From positions 27,676,425 through 27,740,424 of the forward strand of contig CAIIXF020000010.1 in the NCBI GenBank assembly GCA_903813345.2: 64,000 nucleotides of DNA, given 5' to 3'. A program made the position numbers and the translations under genes. This DNA is from Owenia fusiformis. Taxonomy: Eukaryota > Annelida > Polychaeta > Sabellida > Oweniidae. The notes below the pieces were generated by a model, which saw only the letters and a program-made list of their open reading frames with translations, did no database searches and was not told the origin of the DNA. Below, piece by piece: positions 36,797-48,053 of the stretch (the stretch's first letter is position 1; each line of letters opens with the position of its first letter).

Positions 36797-37900
36797 ATGG
36801 AGAACTTCACGTTATATTTAACAGACGTAAGCCAGAACAATGAAACTACCTCTTTAACAGAGCACATTGGGTATGCGTACGTAATTCCCATTATCTGTGG
36901 AATAGGAATGTTATTGAACGCGTTAAATCTGATTGTGTTTACGCGTAAGTTACTTAAGGGTTCAACGTTTACGTATCTTACGGCAAATTCAGCAGTTGAT
37001 CTTTTGACTTTGAGCTTGGTGTTTCCAATTGGATTAGTACGGTGTGGGGGTTGTGCAACAGATTCAGATTCACTCGCTGCTTTCGGAAAGGTTTATGAAT
37101 ACTATATTTATCTTCCGATCGCAAACATGTCCGCATGTGCGAGTGTTTGGATAACGCTAGCAGTATCCGTGGAACGTTATATTTACGTTGGGTACATAAG
37201 GAGCGCTAAAACGCTATGTACAGTAAAGAACGCAAGGTTTGGGATAATAGCTATTGTACTTGGTGCCATCTGCCTCAATACTCCTTATTTTTTCCCATAC
37301 AGGGTTGATACATCTGACAATACAGTAGAACTAACAGAATTCGGACAAAGTCAAAATTATCAAGCATACTCCTGGATAAGAATATCTCTCGCTAAATTTC
37401 TCCCACTGGGAGCAATGATCCTGACTAATTGTTTACTCATTTACGAGCTTCATCAGGCAACAAAAAGGCGGCGCGCAATGTCAACAACTGCAGCGAAACG
37501 ACAAAAACTTCAAGCGAAGATCACGACCATGTTAGTGTGTATGTGTGTGCTTTTTGTGATTTGTCACGTGCCGGAAGCTTTGTCTCACGTCGGACTGTTC
37601 CGTTCCATTTTTACACTGGACGAAGAAAGCCTTGGACATAAGACATTACGTCTGACAAGCAACATATTAGAAATGCTCTCATATACTCTAAACTTCGTGC
37701 TTTACTATTTCTTCAATTCTCAATTCCGATACGTCCTGTGTGGGTTGTGCCGATGTATGCGCGAGGCTAAGATTGAGGACACTGCCGGTGAGACAACCAA
37801 CAGTAATATGCAGACAAATCACAATGGTACGACCGGTTGCAATCACATGCACCATGGGAAACCCCCAAAATCCGGATCAAGCAAGGCCTGCAATCTTTAA
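36797..37900 (+). CDS. Rhodopsin-family (class A) peptide-type GPCR, single exon, 367 aa
   Basis: A plasma-membrane seven-helix receptor expected to couple an extracellular ligand, probably a neuropeptide, to G proteins. An upstream in-frame TTG at 36782 is not a plausible eukaryotic start. I choose the ATG at 36797, which has A at -3 and G at +4. The short N-terminus has glycosylation sequons at N3 (NFT) and N15 (NET). TM1 is about 26-48 (N41), TM2 58-80 (D68), TM3 98-131 ending in ERY (R127), TM4 148-166, TM5 195-217, TM6 242-263 with CHVP (P259) instead of CWxP, and TM7 288-307 with NFVLY (299-303) instead of NPxxY. ICL3 is basic. The tail has cysteines 315, 318 and 320 (possible palmitoylation). 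The usual disulfide cysteine at the top of TM3 is a tyrosine (Y102), and the TM4-TM5 loop has no cysteine. FMRFamide-receptor-like affinity is a guess; the ligand is unknown. Confidence 0.93.
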   Translation: MENFTLYLTDVSQNNETTSLTEHIGYAYVIPIICGIGMLLNALNLIVFTRKLLKGSTFTYLTANSAVDLLTLSLVFPIGLVRCGGCATDSDSLAAFGKVYEYYIYLPIANMSACASVWITLAVSVERYIYVGYIRSAKTLCTVKNARFGIIAIVLGAICLNTPYFFPYRVDTSDNTVELTEFGQSQNYQAYSWIRISLAKFLPLGAMILTNCLLIYELHQATKRRRAMSTTAAKRQKLQAKITTMLVCMCVLFVICHVPEALSHVGLFRSIFTLDEESLGHKTLRLTSNILEMLSYTLNFVLYYFFNSQFRYVLCGLCRCMREAKIEDTAGETTNSNMQTNHNGTTGCNHMHHGKPPKSGSSKACNL

Positions 37901-38125
37901 CTCGACAAGTTAAACAAAAACATAGAATGAGTAGGTCCATGATCTAAAACTGATCATTCCAAAATGTGCAGTTTGTTTTGAGAAACAGAATGTTAAGTAT
38001 GTTTAATTGGATTGGATCTTTAATGTCGTCCATATGTGTACTGTAAGAGTACGCGAAAATCTGTCCATAACCATTCTGTCCATATGGAAATGCGCAAAAC
38101 GTACCAATGAACATCGCTTGACTTA

Positions 38126-38131
38126 AATAAA
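38126..38131 (+). terminator. Candidate polyadenylation signal of the GPCR (proximal)
   Basis: AATAAA 226 bases past the GPCR stop codon. A second one lies at 38264-38269; which is used cannot be told from sequence. Confidence 0.45.
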
Positions 38132-38263
38132 ACAACATGATTCAGTTAATGAAATCAAGGATTTCAAGCAAATTCTCAGTTTGTCTTAACTTTTCAAACA
38201 AAAATTGTTACATGTCAAAAACTACTACTGTTCTTAATGAATAACTTGATGTATGAATTTGGA

Positions 38264-38269
38264 AATAAA
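38264..38269 (+). terminator. Candidate polyadenylation signal of the GPCR (distal)
   Basis: AATAAA 364 bases past the stop codon, within ggaaataaaaatc. Confidence 0.4.
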
Positions 38270-38787
38270 AATCTTTAAAACTTCGATTCCGAGCCATTCA
38301 TTTTTATAATATGCACGATCATAAATGATAAAAAAGTATTGACCACCGTTTCATCGATATAAATGGCTTCAATTAGATACAGTTGATACATATCTGGTTA
38401 TATCGATAGTCAATAAATGATAACAATAAACCGTTACTGATGGAGCACATATTATAGATTCAATCCGGTAAAAACCATTTAGTTTGGACTTAATTGTTAT
38501 CTCTTGAAAAGCTAGAAAACGATTGTGAAATACGATCAGATATGGATGCTTTCATTTTATTGCAAATAATTACATATCTCATCAGGCAATTTATATATAC
38601 CTCAAATGTCATTCAGAGTTCGTGGTTAAGGTAATATACTTTATTTGGCACCATTTCCATTCAGCAGGAGATCCAAGACGTCATTTCCATTGTTCTTTCG
38701 GCAAAATCGCGTAGTAATCTACGGTGATCAGTCCATTTAAATTTCACGCTTTTGAACGTCATGGTGTATACATGCATTTCTAATCGA
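38270..38787. other. Intergenic between GPCR and tandem repeat
   Basis: No gene or repeat recognised. Confidence 0.5.
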
Positions 38788-39950
38788 TCATATCTCAGTC
38801 AATATTTATCATTATATTATAAATTTGATAATTAATGAAAGCTTATAACCAGGGCATTACGTATGTGAATTTATTATTTTGGTCAGATAAAATACCAACC
38901 AGTTACGGGTGCTAAAGTTTTGACATATTTTTCATTAAAAATGCAGAAATGTGTATCATTTTCGCGGGTTAAATAGGCTATTAAAACAAGTCGGGTTAAA
39001 AAATGTTTTTCACTCATCATTTAGCCCACATCGAGCTCTTTCCAATGGTATAATTGTTTTTTTCTGAAACCCCTGAAGACAAATTTCTGCCAACTTTCTG
39101 TAACGACGAGTGAAAAATCATGGTTTTTCCCGCAAACCAATGACGTCGTATTTCTCGATTTTTATACCAAGATTAGATTTGATACGCGTATGATATTTGT
39201 TCACGGTCATATCTCGGTCAATATTCGTCATTGAATGATCATTTTATAGTAAATGAAAGCTTATTACAAGGGCAATGCGCATATGGATAAGTTATTTCGA
39301 CCCGATTAAATACCACCCAGCTACGGGTACAAACGTGTAAAACATTTTTTCACAGAAATTCACTGAAAATGCACAAATGTGTATCACATTCGCGCGTTAA
39401 TTGGGCTATTAAATATCGTCGAGTTAAAAATGTTTTTCAATTTAAATTTAGCCCACAATGAGCTCTCTCCAATGGTATGATTGTTTTTTTCTGAAACCTC
39501 TGAAAACAAATTTCTGCCAACTTTCTGTAACGACGAGTGAAAAATCATGGTTTTTACCGCAAACCAATGACGACGTCGTATTTCTCGATTTTTAAACCAA
39601 GATTAGATTTGATACGCCTATGTATTTGTTCATGGCCATATCTCGGTCAATATGCATTAATGATTCAGTATGAATCTAATACAACATAAAAGAGTATCAC
39701 AAGCACATCACATTGATGGACTTATTACATATGATCCGATGGAATGCAGCCAATAAAACCAGGTTACATGTACGTGTTACCGTTCTTCACGCCAAATGCG
39801 TAAATGTGACTCGTTTTAGCGCATTAATTGAAGCATGGTTGGACATCAGTAAGAATTCTTTTCCAACTTTGAACAATGAAAGTCAAAATACCCGGCTTTT
39901 AATTTTACGTTGTGAGGTCGGCGGCCGTCTCTATTTCTCGATTTGTCGAA
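38788..39950. repeat. Tandem repeat, ~420-430-bp unit, three diverging copies
   Basis: Copies start at tcatatctcagtcaatatt (38788), tcatatctcggtcaatatt (39207) and ccatatctcggtcaatatg (39636), giving periods of 419 and 429. Shared blocks in copies 1 and 2 include gaaagctta, cagctacgggt/cagttacgggt, aaatgtgtatca, tttagcccac, gacaaatttctgccaacttt and tgacgtcgtatttctcg. Copy 3 is strongly diverged but keeps the start and the tatttctcgattt block near its end. The 89-codon frame at 39713-39982 lies in copy 3 and is probably not a gene. A fragment of the family recurs near 49246-49285. Confidence 0.82.
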
Positions 39951-40375
39951 TTACTTCGAAGGCATGTTTTATTCGAAAATGATCAGCTCACGTATACATA
40001 TTCATTCATAGCATAATGACCCCTGTTTAGTCTCGGATGAGCTGTGAATGCCTTCTATGCCCGGCTTCAATTCAACAACTCTGCCGACGCCCCTAAGTCA
40101 ACACGCAATTAAAAAACATCCAATAAAACCGCTATCAGGCTATGCAGATATAAATTTTCGAAAACACTATCTCGACAGATTGGTTTTAAAAAAACATTGT
40201 ACTGGTAATTTCAGCATTATGTTCCGAGGAGCCACTCACCTAATAGCCATAATTTGTAAATTGTGCATCCTCAGTCTGTCAGCCGCTTAGCGTATGGATC
40301 AATGACGCTGACCGCATATTGCACCTTTTATAATTTGTAGCAGTTTGCACAACGTCGACGTGCAACTAGTTGGTG
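39951..40375. other. Intergenic, nothing recognised
   Basis: An 80-codon frame (40048-40290) has no recognised features. Confidence 0.45.
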
Positions 40376-40554
40376 CAAGGAGGGTTGACTCCAAGAATTT
40401 CAGTTTTGGAATGTTTCGATAGGAAATAAGACCAAAATTCACGATCCAAATGTTGAAGTGAACAAATGGCGGCTGTTGGAATTCGAATTTTGAAGCACAT
40501 TCCCATATATGAGATAGAATATGGATATTGCACTCTGCGAGGCAATCTTCCTTG
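40376..40554. mobile_element. Second copy of the 19858 MITE family, inverted and shortened, 179 bp
   Basis: The ends are caaggagggttgactccaag and a degenerate complement ending ttccttg. The interior (ggaaataagaccaaaattca, then aaatggcggctgttggaatt) is the reverse complement of the interior of the element at 19858-20161. No 9-bp duplication survives at the flanks, and part of the interior is deleted, so this copy looks older. Confidence 0.83.
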
Positions 40555-41754
40555 CCCTTAGGAAAATCAATAGTGCATCGACTATATTTATTTAATAATT
40601 GAAATGAAGTGAAGTTAACGAAATATTCGAATACAATACATACTGCCGAAAAAGCACATTTATTTCGTGGGTATTTAAAGGACCGCGAGTTGTTTGTAGA
40701 ATGAATCTAGGGAGCTTGTTCATGCATTCCACTTGTGTTTTTCATCTAAAAAACATCAATACACTTTAAAACACTATGTAACAATACTTGGGTGTTAATC
40801 CATAAATAATACTTGAAAATGAGATATTTTTGGGGATTATATGGTGCAATCTTAAATTTAATCAATTAAATGCTTTAAAGTGTATCATTCTACAAACAAC
40901 TCACGGTCCTTTACCCTACAAAACTCCCCTACCCTTCCGTGTTTTCCTGACGTTTTCACGAACCTTCCCTGTTCCACCTAACAAGACCCCCATTGCTATA
41001 CCCGTATACTGGTATACTGCCTATAGATCTGTGCACAGGAGTTTCACACGGAAAATGAACTTATTTTAGGAAATATTGTGGAAAAAATTATACGTAGTAA
41101 ATAATTTCTCAACAATATAGGCTGACCATTGAATGCAATTATTCATTTATTTCATTTCATCAATACTAGTAATCATAAAATCATGACGCTGACATGCCAG
41201 CATGCTGACATGGTTTTAATTCTAAAAATTAAGATAAAGTGCAGTTATATAGTACCAAATAATATTCATTCATAATATGCTAGGCTATGGAACAAATACT
41301 CAGTAATATGTCTTTTGTGGAGATCAATTCTGAAAAAGAGGGGTGGAGCCCCAGAGCTTTAGCGATGACTGATGTATTAGTCTCCTGCCTACCACCTACC
41401 ATGAGTCTGGGTATCGACTTAGAAAATATTGAAAATTGTAATGTCTGATAAACCAACTCAATCACACATATTATTAAACTTCAATATCTTATCCTTCTAT
41501 TCTGAGATTACAAAAATATCAATTTGTATCACAATTGATGAAGAATATTGGCATCAAAGACAAATCAATGGCAAATATTAAATGAATTATTTATACAAAA
41601 ACTTTGAAACATATCCTCCAAAATATTGCGTACTTTCTTTGTATAGACATTGAATGGTATTTCTGGATAAATGAATTGGTGTTTATCTGGGTAATCAAGG
41701 GATTATAGTCTCACTCAAAGTTACTGAGCATCCAGTTTTGAGACTTCAATTGTG
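40555..41754. other. Intergenic, nothing recognised
   Basis: Frames at 40830-41069 (+) and 41280-41465 (-) have no recognisable domain. No repeat seen. Confidence 0.45.
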
Positions 41755-42105
41755 TTAGTGAAGGACTATTCTCGGTTTGGAGAACAGTCTCTTGGGCTAA
41801 TAATTTTTTTAATGAAAAATATAGAAATATTACCCAAATTAAACTATGAATATTCAAAAGAGGACATTTAAATCTACAAGATGTAAAAATAACAAATTGG
41901 TCTGAAGGGAAAGAAGTTCATCAGTGTACTGCGCTAATATTTTTTTGCGAAAAATCTAGAAATTTTACCCAAATTAAATTATGACTATTCAAAAGAGGAC
42001 ATTTAAATCTATATTATGTAAAAAAAATCAAATTTGTCCGAAGCAGGGATAATGCTCATTTAGATTGATGAACTTCGTTCTCCAAACCGAGAATCGTCCT
42101 TTACA
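41755..42105. mobile_element. MITE with internal direct repeats, ~350 bp
   Basis: The ends are inverted: gaaggactattctcggtttg at the left and the complement of aaaggacgattctcggtttg at the right, each followed inward by gagaac. Inside, a ~110-bp segment (tagaaatattacccaaatta to the taaaaataacaaatt part) occurs twice in direct orientation, near 41807-41910 and 41940-42050. No target duplication is clear. Confidence 0.77.
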
Positions 42106-44662
42106 CATATTTCAGTCAAATTCATGCTGAGCACAACATTTTGGTTTCAATATTATAATCTCTATACATGACCCTGGTGATGAAGATCCAGAATCAGTCA
42201 AAAAAACCTAAATCGGAAAACTGTGCTCATTGTGCAAAACTAAAAGTGAAGCAACTTTTTTTCTGATATTTCTTACATCAAATGGCAGCCATCTTGTTTT
42301 TCCCCCTTCAAATTAAACTGGCTGGAAATTCAAAAATTTGAAAAAAATTTTAATCCTAAAATACATTTCAAAAATATGATTTTCTTTTTAATTCTTCATG
42401 GGTCTTAAGTTATTTCTCCTTTGTATGTCATACATGTTGCCATTGGTGTTTTTTCTATGATAATGACCCTCTTTATTTGTTCAGATACTTATTCTGACTC
42501 TTAGCAGGGGGTTAATTTTGCATCAAAACTCGTGAAAAAGTAAATATACTTATCAAATATAACTAGGACAGTAATAAAAACCATATTTCACATACATTTG
42601 ACTGAGGGACCAAAAGGGCAGATATCCGGACACATCCTTCTCACGAGTTAGTTTTCTAATATTACACGTCGTCGTGATGTTTAAATGGATGTAAGCATAT
42701 TCATTACGCTTTTCTTTATCTTGATGTGAAAATCCAAGCTATGATGTTATTAGAAAATTTGAATCCGCCATTTTTGTTTATAGATTTGGACCAATCAGAA
42801 GTGTACCAACTGTACGTCATCTCAATACATGTTTACATTATAAATGTAGTCATCTTTGAACTCTGAGGTTAATCCCCCTCCCCCCCCCCGATTCTGAAAT
42901 ATCTATGAATGAATACTCAGTAAACATGTGTATGGTAATATTTCTCAAATGTAAAGATTCTATTCTATGTTCTCTCAATGACAAATAATGATTTAGACAT
43001 TCTTATCAGAAGCTTATTCCATGGCTCAAAGGTTCAAACTAGCAATTATGCTATTAGACAGTGTTGTGTATGTAGTACAGTATCACAGCAGTGTAGTATA
43101 ACAGACAGCTCCAAGAGATACCTCAATCTCCCAATTCTTGATGGGCCAAGATTTACTGCATAACATAACACAAATCATTGTAATTTGTTGAGCTACTCCA
43201 GAAGATCATACTACTGCACATATTATCCACTGTCTATTTAAATTTTTCATTGAAACGAATCAGGAAGACTGGCAGTGTCATTTGGAACTAATTCTCTTAG
43301 TTCATGTTCATTATAGAATGAACTATATTCAGGTTTTGAATCCATGGAGGGAATTTTAGAACACATTCTGTAGCTTTCCTTCTTTTGTATCTGCAATTTT
43401 GCCGGATGTCAACTTCGTCAGCTTATCTTCAACTCCAGAGAATATGATGGCTACCTGTTCCTCTACTGCCATGGGGACTGCAAAGATATATCATAAACAT
43501 AAAATTTCAAGGAAATGTGTGACAAATGAGTTGTCAAATTCACCTCTATTCTCTGCTCTGTTTGCCACTTCAATTTTAGTCCTTTTCTCAATGTTTTCGC
43601 CCACTGTGAGTTTTTGAAGTATCTTAAATGAATGCCCATGGGGTTTCACAAAGAGGGAAAAAACGTTTTCATACACCTTTTTCAGATGAACGCCCATGGG
43701 CCTAAACGTGAGAAACTCTGGTAAATATTTATAACACACATGTGCAATGTAAAATAAGAGCATGTGCAAAACATGAAGTAGGCCAATTAATATAATATTT
43801 TTGACCACTCTGTCAGACCAATCTTTTATCAGAACTACTAGTATGTGTCCTTAATATGTAAAATAATCATATACCATTTCAAATGTTGACCTTGACCTTA
43901 AGTTAAGAAAACATTAACTCAACAAGAAGCAAATCACAGTAAAGAAATTTTTTTTTGATAAATAGTGGTCGTCTTAAAAATTTCTCCTTGAACAGACCTT
44001 TTATTAGTTTACTGGTATTTCAATTTTCAAAAAACATGTTTTCTTGTAAAAAATAATGGCCATTTTGAGACTCAGCTGTCTTCTTGAACCTACCTATTTC
44101 ATGGCTTAAATCTGATCCTACACATGATACAGACTTCAGGGACCCACATTGATGGAGGGATCTACTATAGAAGTCATTGATCTTAGGAATCTGGATATGT
44201 GAATGGAGCTCTGGAAATACCCAAAAAATGTGTAAATTAGTGTAGATTATAACTAGTCTTTGCATCAGGATGCAATAAAGCACATGTTATGGGGAAAATG
44301 TAAGTTTCAAAATGGGCATGTTCTTTTTTGTTTTGTATTTTGTTTACCAGTAATGAGGGTTGGCAAAACCTGTTCTGTATATACAGCGTGTCCCCCACCC
44401 CCCCTAGGCAGTATGGGCCCCCCATAAGCAGACATATACCAATGGTTCCATTGCATGTGTCATATATCATTTAAAGCTTTGCACAAGCTTTAAATGTTGT
44501 CATAACATGTTGTCATGGCTTTTTGTACCAGCTGTGGACCAACGATGCAGTCAAACACCTTTAAGTACTTTTTACAAACAAGCAAATTAAGGGACCCCTG
44601 AGCAACCACACACCCGCCCATTAAATTGATCACAATATAGCACCTACGGTGCAATAATAATA
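42106..44662. other. Intergenic, nothing recognised
   Basis: A 105-codon minus-strand frame (43491-43808) overlaps a 72-codon plus-strand frame (43399-43617); neither has domains I recognise, and I find no convincing splice context. Short runs of C occur at 42882 and 44396. No repeat family identified. Confidence 0.4.
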
Positions 44663-44908
44663 TTGTACTCCCCGTAATTTTGGCACGCTACTTTATTTTG
44701 GGCTTTTCGCAAATATTGGAAAATTCGAGAATTATAAAAGGCGCGAAAATTCCAGCAGTTCTAATTCGGGGATTTCAATGTTGACAATATTTTAATCCAG
44801 AGCTGGGCTATAATAGGTAAAAAAAGCGAATTAGCGAAATGTAATAGTTGTGAAACAAAATGCCAAAAACGCAAAATATAATTGTGTCAAATATTAGTGG
44901 GAGTACAG
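44663..44908. mobile_element. Tc1/mariner-type MITE, 246 bp, TA-flanked
   Basis: The ends ttgtactccccgtaattttg and the complement of ctgtactcccactaatattt match imperfectly as inverted repeats. TA flanks both sides (44661-44662 and 44909-44910). First of three adjacent MITEs. Confidence 0.7.
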
Positions 44909-44925
44909 TATATCATGAACATGTG

Positions 44926-45147
44926 CAGGCCCGTATCCAGGATTTGCCAAGGGGGGGGGTTCAATTTTCAAAAATTTCCAGGGGGGGTTCACATTTGACA
45001 ATTTTGGCCCAAATTAGGCTAAAATCACTAGTGAAGTGCTCAAAATGGTCAAAAACTGCATGATTTTGAAAGAATTTTTGGCCAGGGGGGGGGGGGGGGG
45101 GTTCGCCCGAACCTGCGAACCCCCCCCCCCCCCTGGCTACGGGCCTG
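44926..45147. mobile_element. G/C-tract MITE, 222 bp
   Basis: Terminal inverted repeats are caggcccgtatccagg and the complement of caggcccgtagccagg (15 of 16 match). Homopolymer G and C runs lie just inside the ends, and a ggttcg/cgaacc palindrome lies near the right end (about 45100-45120). The flanks atgtg and atgta are similar but not identical, so the target duplication is uncertain. Confidence 0.82.
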
Positions 45148-45209
45148 ATGTATATCAGAATGGACCTTGACCTGCATATTTATAATTTGAAAATGAACAC
45201 TCAACTTAA

Positions 45210-45612
45210 GGTACAGCTGGAAAGTAACATTTTGGTAAAAAATTGCTATACCTGCACATGTTATTTTCTGGTACAAAATAAAGTATGAAGGCATGTGTCA
45301 ATTTCCTTGCTTTTTTCAGGAAAGTATCATTACATGTCTTCTTTTAGAATATCTGGTAGGGGTTCAATGGAAACTCCAGGAAATTCTGATATTTCACACT
45401 TTCTATTTTCCAAACTTTCTTTCAAAGTTTCCAGACAACATAGGAGCTACCATTGACCTGTTTCTAGATATTCTATAAGTAAACAGTGTAATGATACTTT
45501 CCTGAAAAAAGCAAGGAAATACACACACAACTTCATACTTAATTTTGTACCAGAAAATAACATGTACAGGTATAGCAATTTGTTCACCAAAATGTTACTT
45601 TCCAGCTGAACC
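45210..45612. mobile_element. TTAA-flanked hairpin MITE (piggyBac-type target), 403 bp
   Basis: Arms 45210-45335 and 45487-45612 are reverse complements over about 126 bp with few mismatches; the outer ends are ggtacagctggaaagtaaca and its near-complement. TTAA flanks both sides (45206-45209 and 45613-45616). The ~150-bp loop has no protein signature; the 61-codon frame at 45293-45478 is incidental. Confidence 0.85.
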
Positions 45613-45616
45613 TTAA

Positions 45617-46835
45617 TTCATATCATGAGATACAGTTAATTATCACACTTAAGAACTGAGATTAAGAACTGAGTTTTAAGTTTTATCATTGATCTGGAAA
45701 TCAGCATTTCAAACTCAGGTGTATAGCATACAGTAAGTCTTGGTATAGCAATGAAATCCAAATAGAAAGGCTTACACAAATGAAATCTTTCAGAGATTTG
45801 GAGATTTTCCAAAATACACCTGAAAATTGGTGGATTTTTGTTTGGCAGACCTTTTCAATCCGTCAAATTAAACAGTAGCCAAATTAAAGGTGCAACAATT
45901 AGTACATAGGGGGCATTAAATGATCATTGACCAGTGTCAAAATATATTTAAGTTTGTATATTTCATCAAGACTAAAATTATTTTTTATTATCTCCTAAGA
46001 AACCCCCTGGATGAACATTAGTTCAGCTGATATTCCTCTTGAAACGTTGTGAATCTTAAAATCTATGAATTGGGACACCCTTTATAGAAGCTTTGAACTG
46101 AATTTATACTGCTTAATGCTGAAATTGATAGTTTATCCATACATTTCAAGAAAATATATATGTCAAAGAAGATATAAAGCTAAATATTGACCTGGTAGCT
46201 CAGAAAAAAATTAAAAATTTCGAAGTTTCTCTCTACAGTCCTTGTTGCCCCTTTAAGTGTATCTACAGTACCCACATAATAGGACTTTCTCACCTGTTTT
46301 GCTTATCTCTGAAGTATTCTCACATGATGTCACAGCCAAAGTAAGGAGTCAGGTATTAGAGAGGAGCAGCATCAGAAAGCTGTGCCAGATACAACAATGA
46401 TGATGTACTTTATGGCATCTAAAGAAATATTTAAACAAGTTGTTAGAGAAAATTAGTACATAGATGACAGGAAGGTTTATGGTTGTTTCAATACTCCAGT
46501 ATCATCAAGGCAACAATAAATATTTTTGAAGCAATCTCTAACAAAGCATTAAAATGACAAAATGTAGCCACCTGGATGCTACATCTAATCTGAACACTAT
46601 TAGTTAAATTTTTTCAAGTTCTAAGAATTTGTTATAGATGCTGAATGCTAACTGCTGACAACTGGATGCTGTCCACAGAAAATGTGAAGGCTATATAACA
46701 TTCTAATATGATACGTGACGTCACAATAGCTAGAACAATTGATTAACTGGTCTATATTGGAGTATGCATGACTGCTTAAATTCATAAATGCAAATAGTTG
46801 TGTTTCTTGTCTGTTTATCATATTAGAATCGTAAC
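45617..46835. other. Intergenic, nothing recognised
   Basis: No supported exon or repeat. Confidence 0.45.
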
Positions 46836-46997
46836 AAAGACCTCGATTTTATGATATATGTCAAATATATGACCTCAAATTTTATTCTGGCCATTGCCAA
46901 AGACCTCAATCGCTTCGCAATTTCGGTCTTTTAACAATGAGCAGAATAAAATTTTCGGTCATATATTACGCCATAAATTATAAAATCTTGGTCTTTA
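46836..46997. mobile_element. Small palindromic MITE, ~162 bp
   Basis: aaagacctcgattttatgat at the left is mirrored by ataaaatcttggtcttt at the right, and the inner blocks atgacctcaaattttattct and gaataaaattttcggtcat also pair. The whole segment folds on itself. No target duplication identified. Confidence 0.68.
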
Positions 46998-47747
46998 TTC
47001 CTTAAATATCTCACCATTTTAGTAGGTAGTGACATAAAATCAATGTGTGTACAAAAGTGTAACATCTTGAAGTCTCTGACTGCCAACAGCCTAATTTTAG
47101 AAACAAAAATGCTTTTAGCAATATCAAACATTCAGGTTTTTGATCACTAATTTAAATGAACAAGGAAACAAACCTGCATCTTTGAGTTTCTTGAGGAACT
47201 GAGTAACTATAGATCATTTCTACTCAAGCAATCTGCATGGGTTCTTTCACTTCATGTTCATATAACACCCAGAGCTTTAGTACCCACTCTTTGCCTGCCT
47301 GAAAATCAAAGTGTGAAGAGCATTTAGTATACAGTCAGTTCTTGGATATGTTATGCATGGAAATAGTCCTTTTGCATCTGTAAAAAAGCATCTAATATTG
47401 AAATTTAGATTCATTCAAATGCTAACTTACCATCCTATTTGGCCAATGCAGTTGTGCTCTCTGGCTAATGACATTTTCACTTCGATTTCCCCATAGAATA
47501 TAAAAAATACCCTTCTCAAAAGTGAAATTGACTGAAAAGGCTATAAATATTGCCTATACCTAACATTAATAAGACAATGCATTAAATGCAATGGTGCAAA
47601 GATAAAGTGTTTTGCACTGTAAACGGTGAAGTGGACTATTTGATGATTAAAAAATTTCACCTTTTATTGAAAAATGGTTGGATATTTGAATATTTGAAAA
47701 ACATTTCTAAAATTTTTGCTTATGTCTGTTAATTTTGGACCTTTTGA
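46998..47747. other. Intergenic, nothing recognised
   Basis: No supported exon or repeat. Confidence 0.45.
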
Positions 47748-48053
47748 TAGTAAAGGCTTAAGAGACTTTCTTCAGTGATGCTTGATCAGAATATGAAAAT
47801 TTGAAAATTAATTCCACAGATCATCAAAAGCAAGGCTTTTTGGCCAGAGTTCAACTCAGTTCATAACACGAAAAAGTTTCACACCAACTGTTAAAATTAT
47901 GAGAAAGCTGCTAGTAAAGGCTTAAGAAGATCTGGAGATATTTCATCAATGATGCTATATCAAAATATGAAAATGAATTCCACAGATCAACTTGCTTTTA
48001 TAAATGTCACTACATGAAAAAGGTTCACACCAACCGTTGAAATTATGTGAAAG
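47748..48053. repeat. Degenerate tandem duplication, ~164-bp unit, two copies
   Basis: tagtaaaggcttaag occurs at 47748 and 47912. The following blocks (atgct, then aatatgaaaat, attccacagatca, and ttcacaccaac followed by gttgaaattatg or gttaaaattatg) recur in the same order. Not coding. Confidence 0.72.

Noticed and set aside
43399-43808. Overlapping plus (72-codon) and minus (105-codon) frames as possible exons
   Set aside because: No recognisable family motif and no convincing splice sites; overlap on both strands suggests chance.
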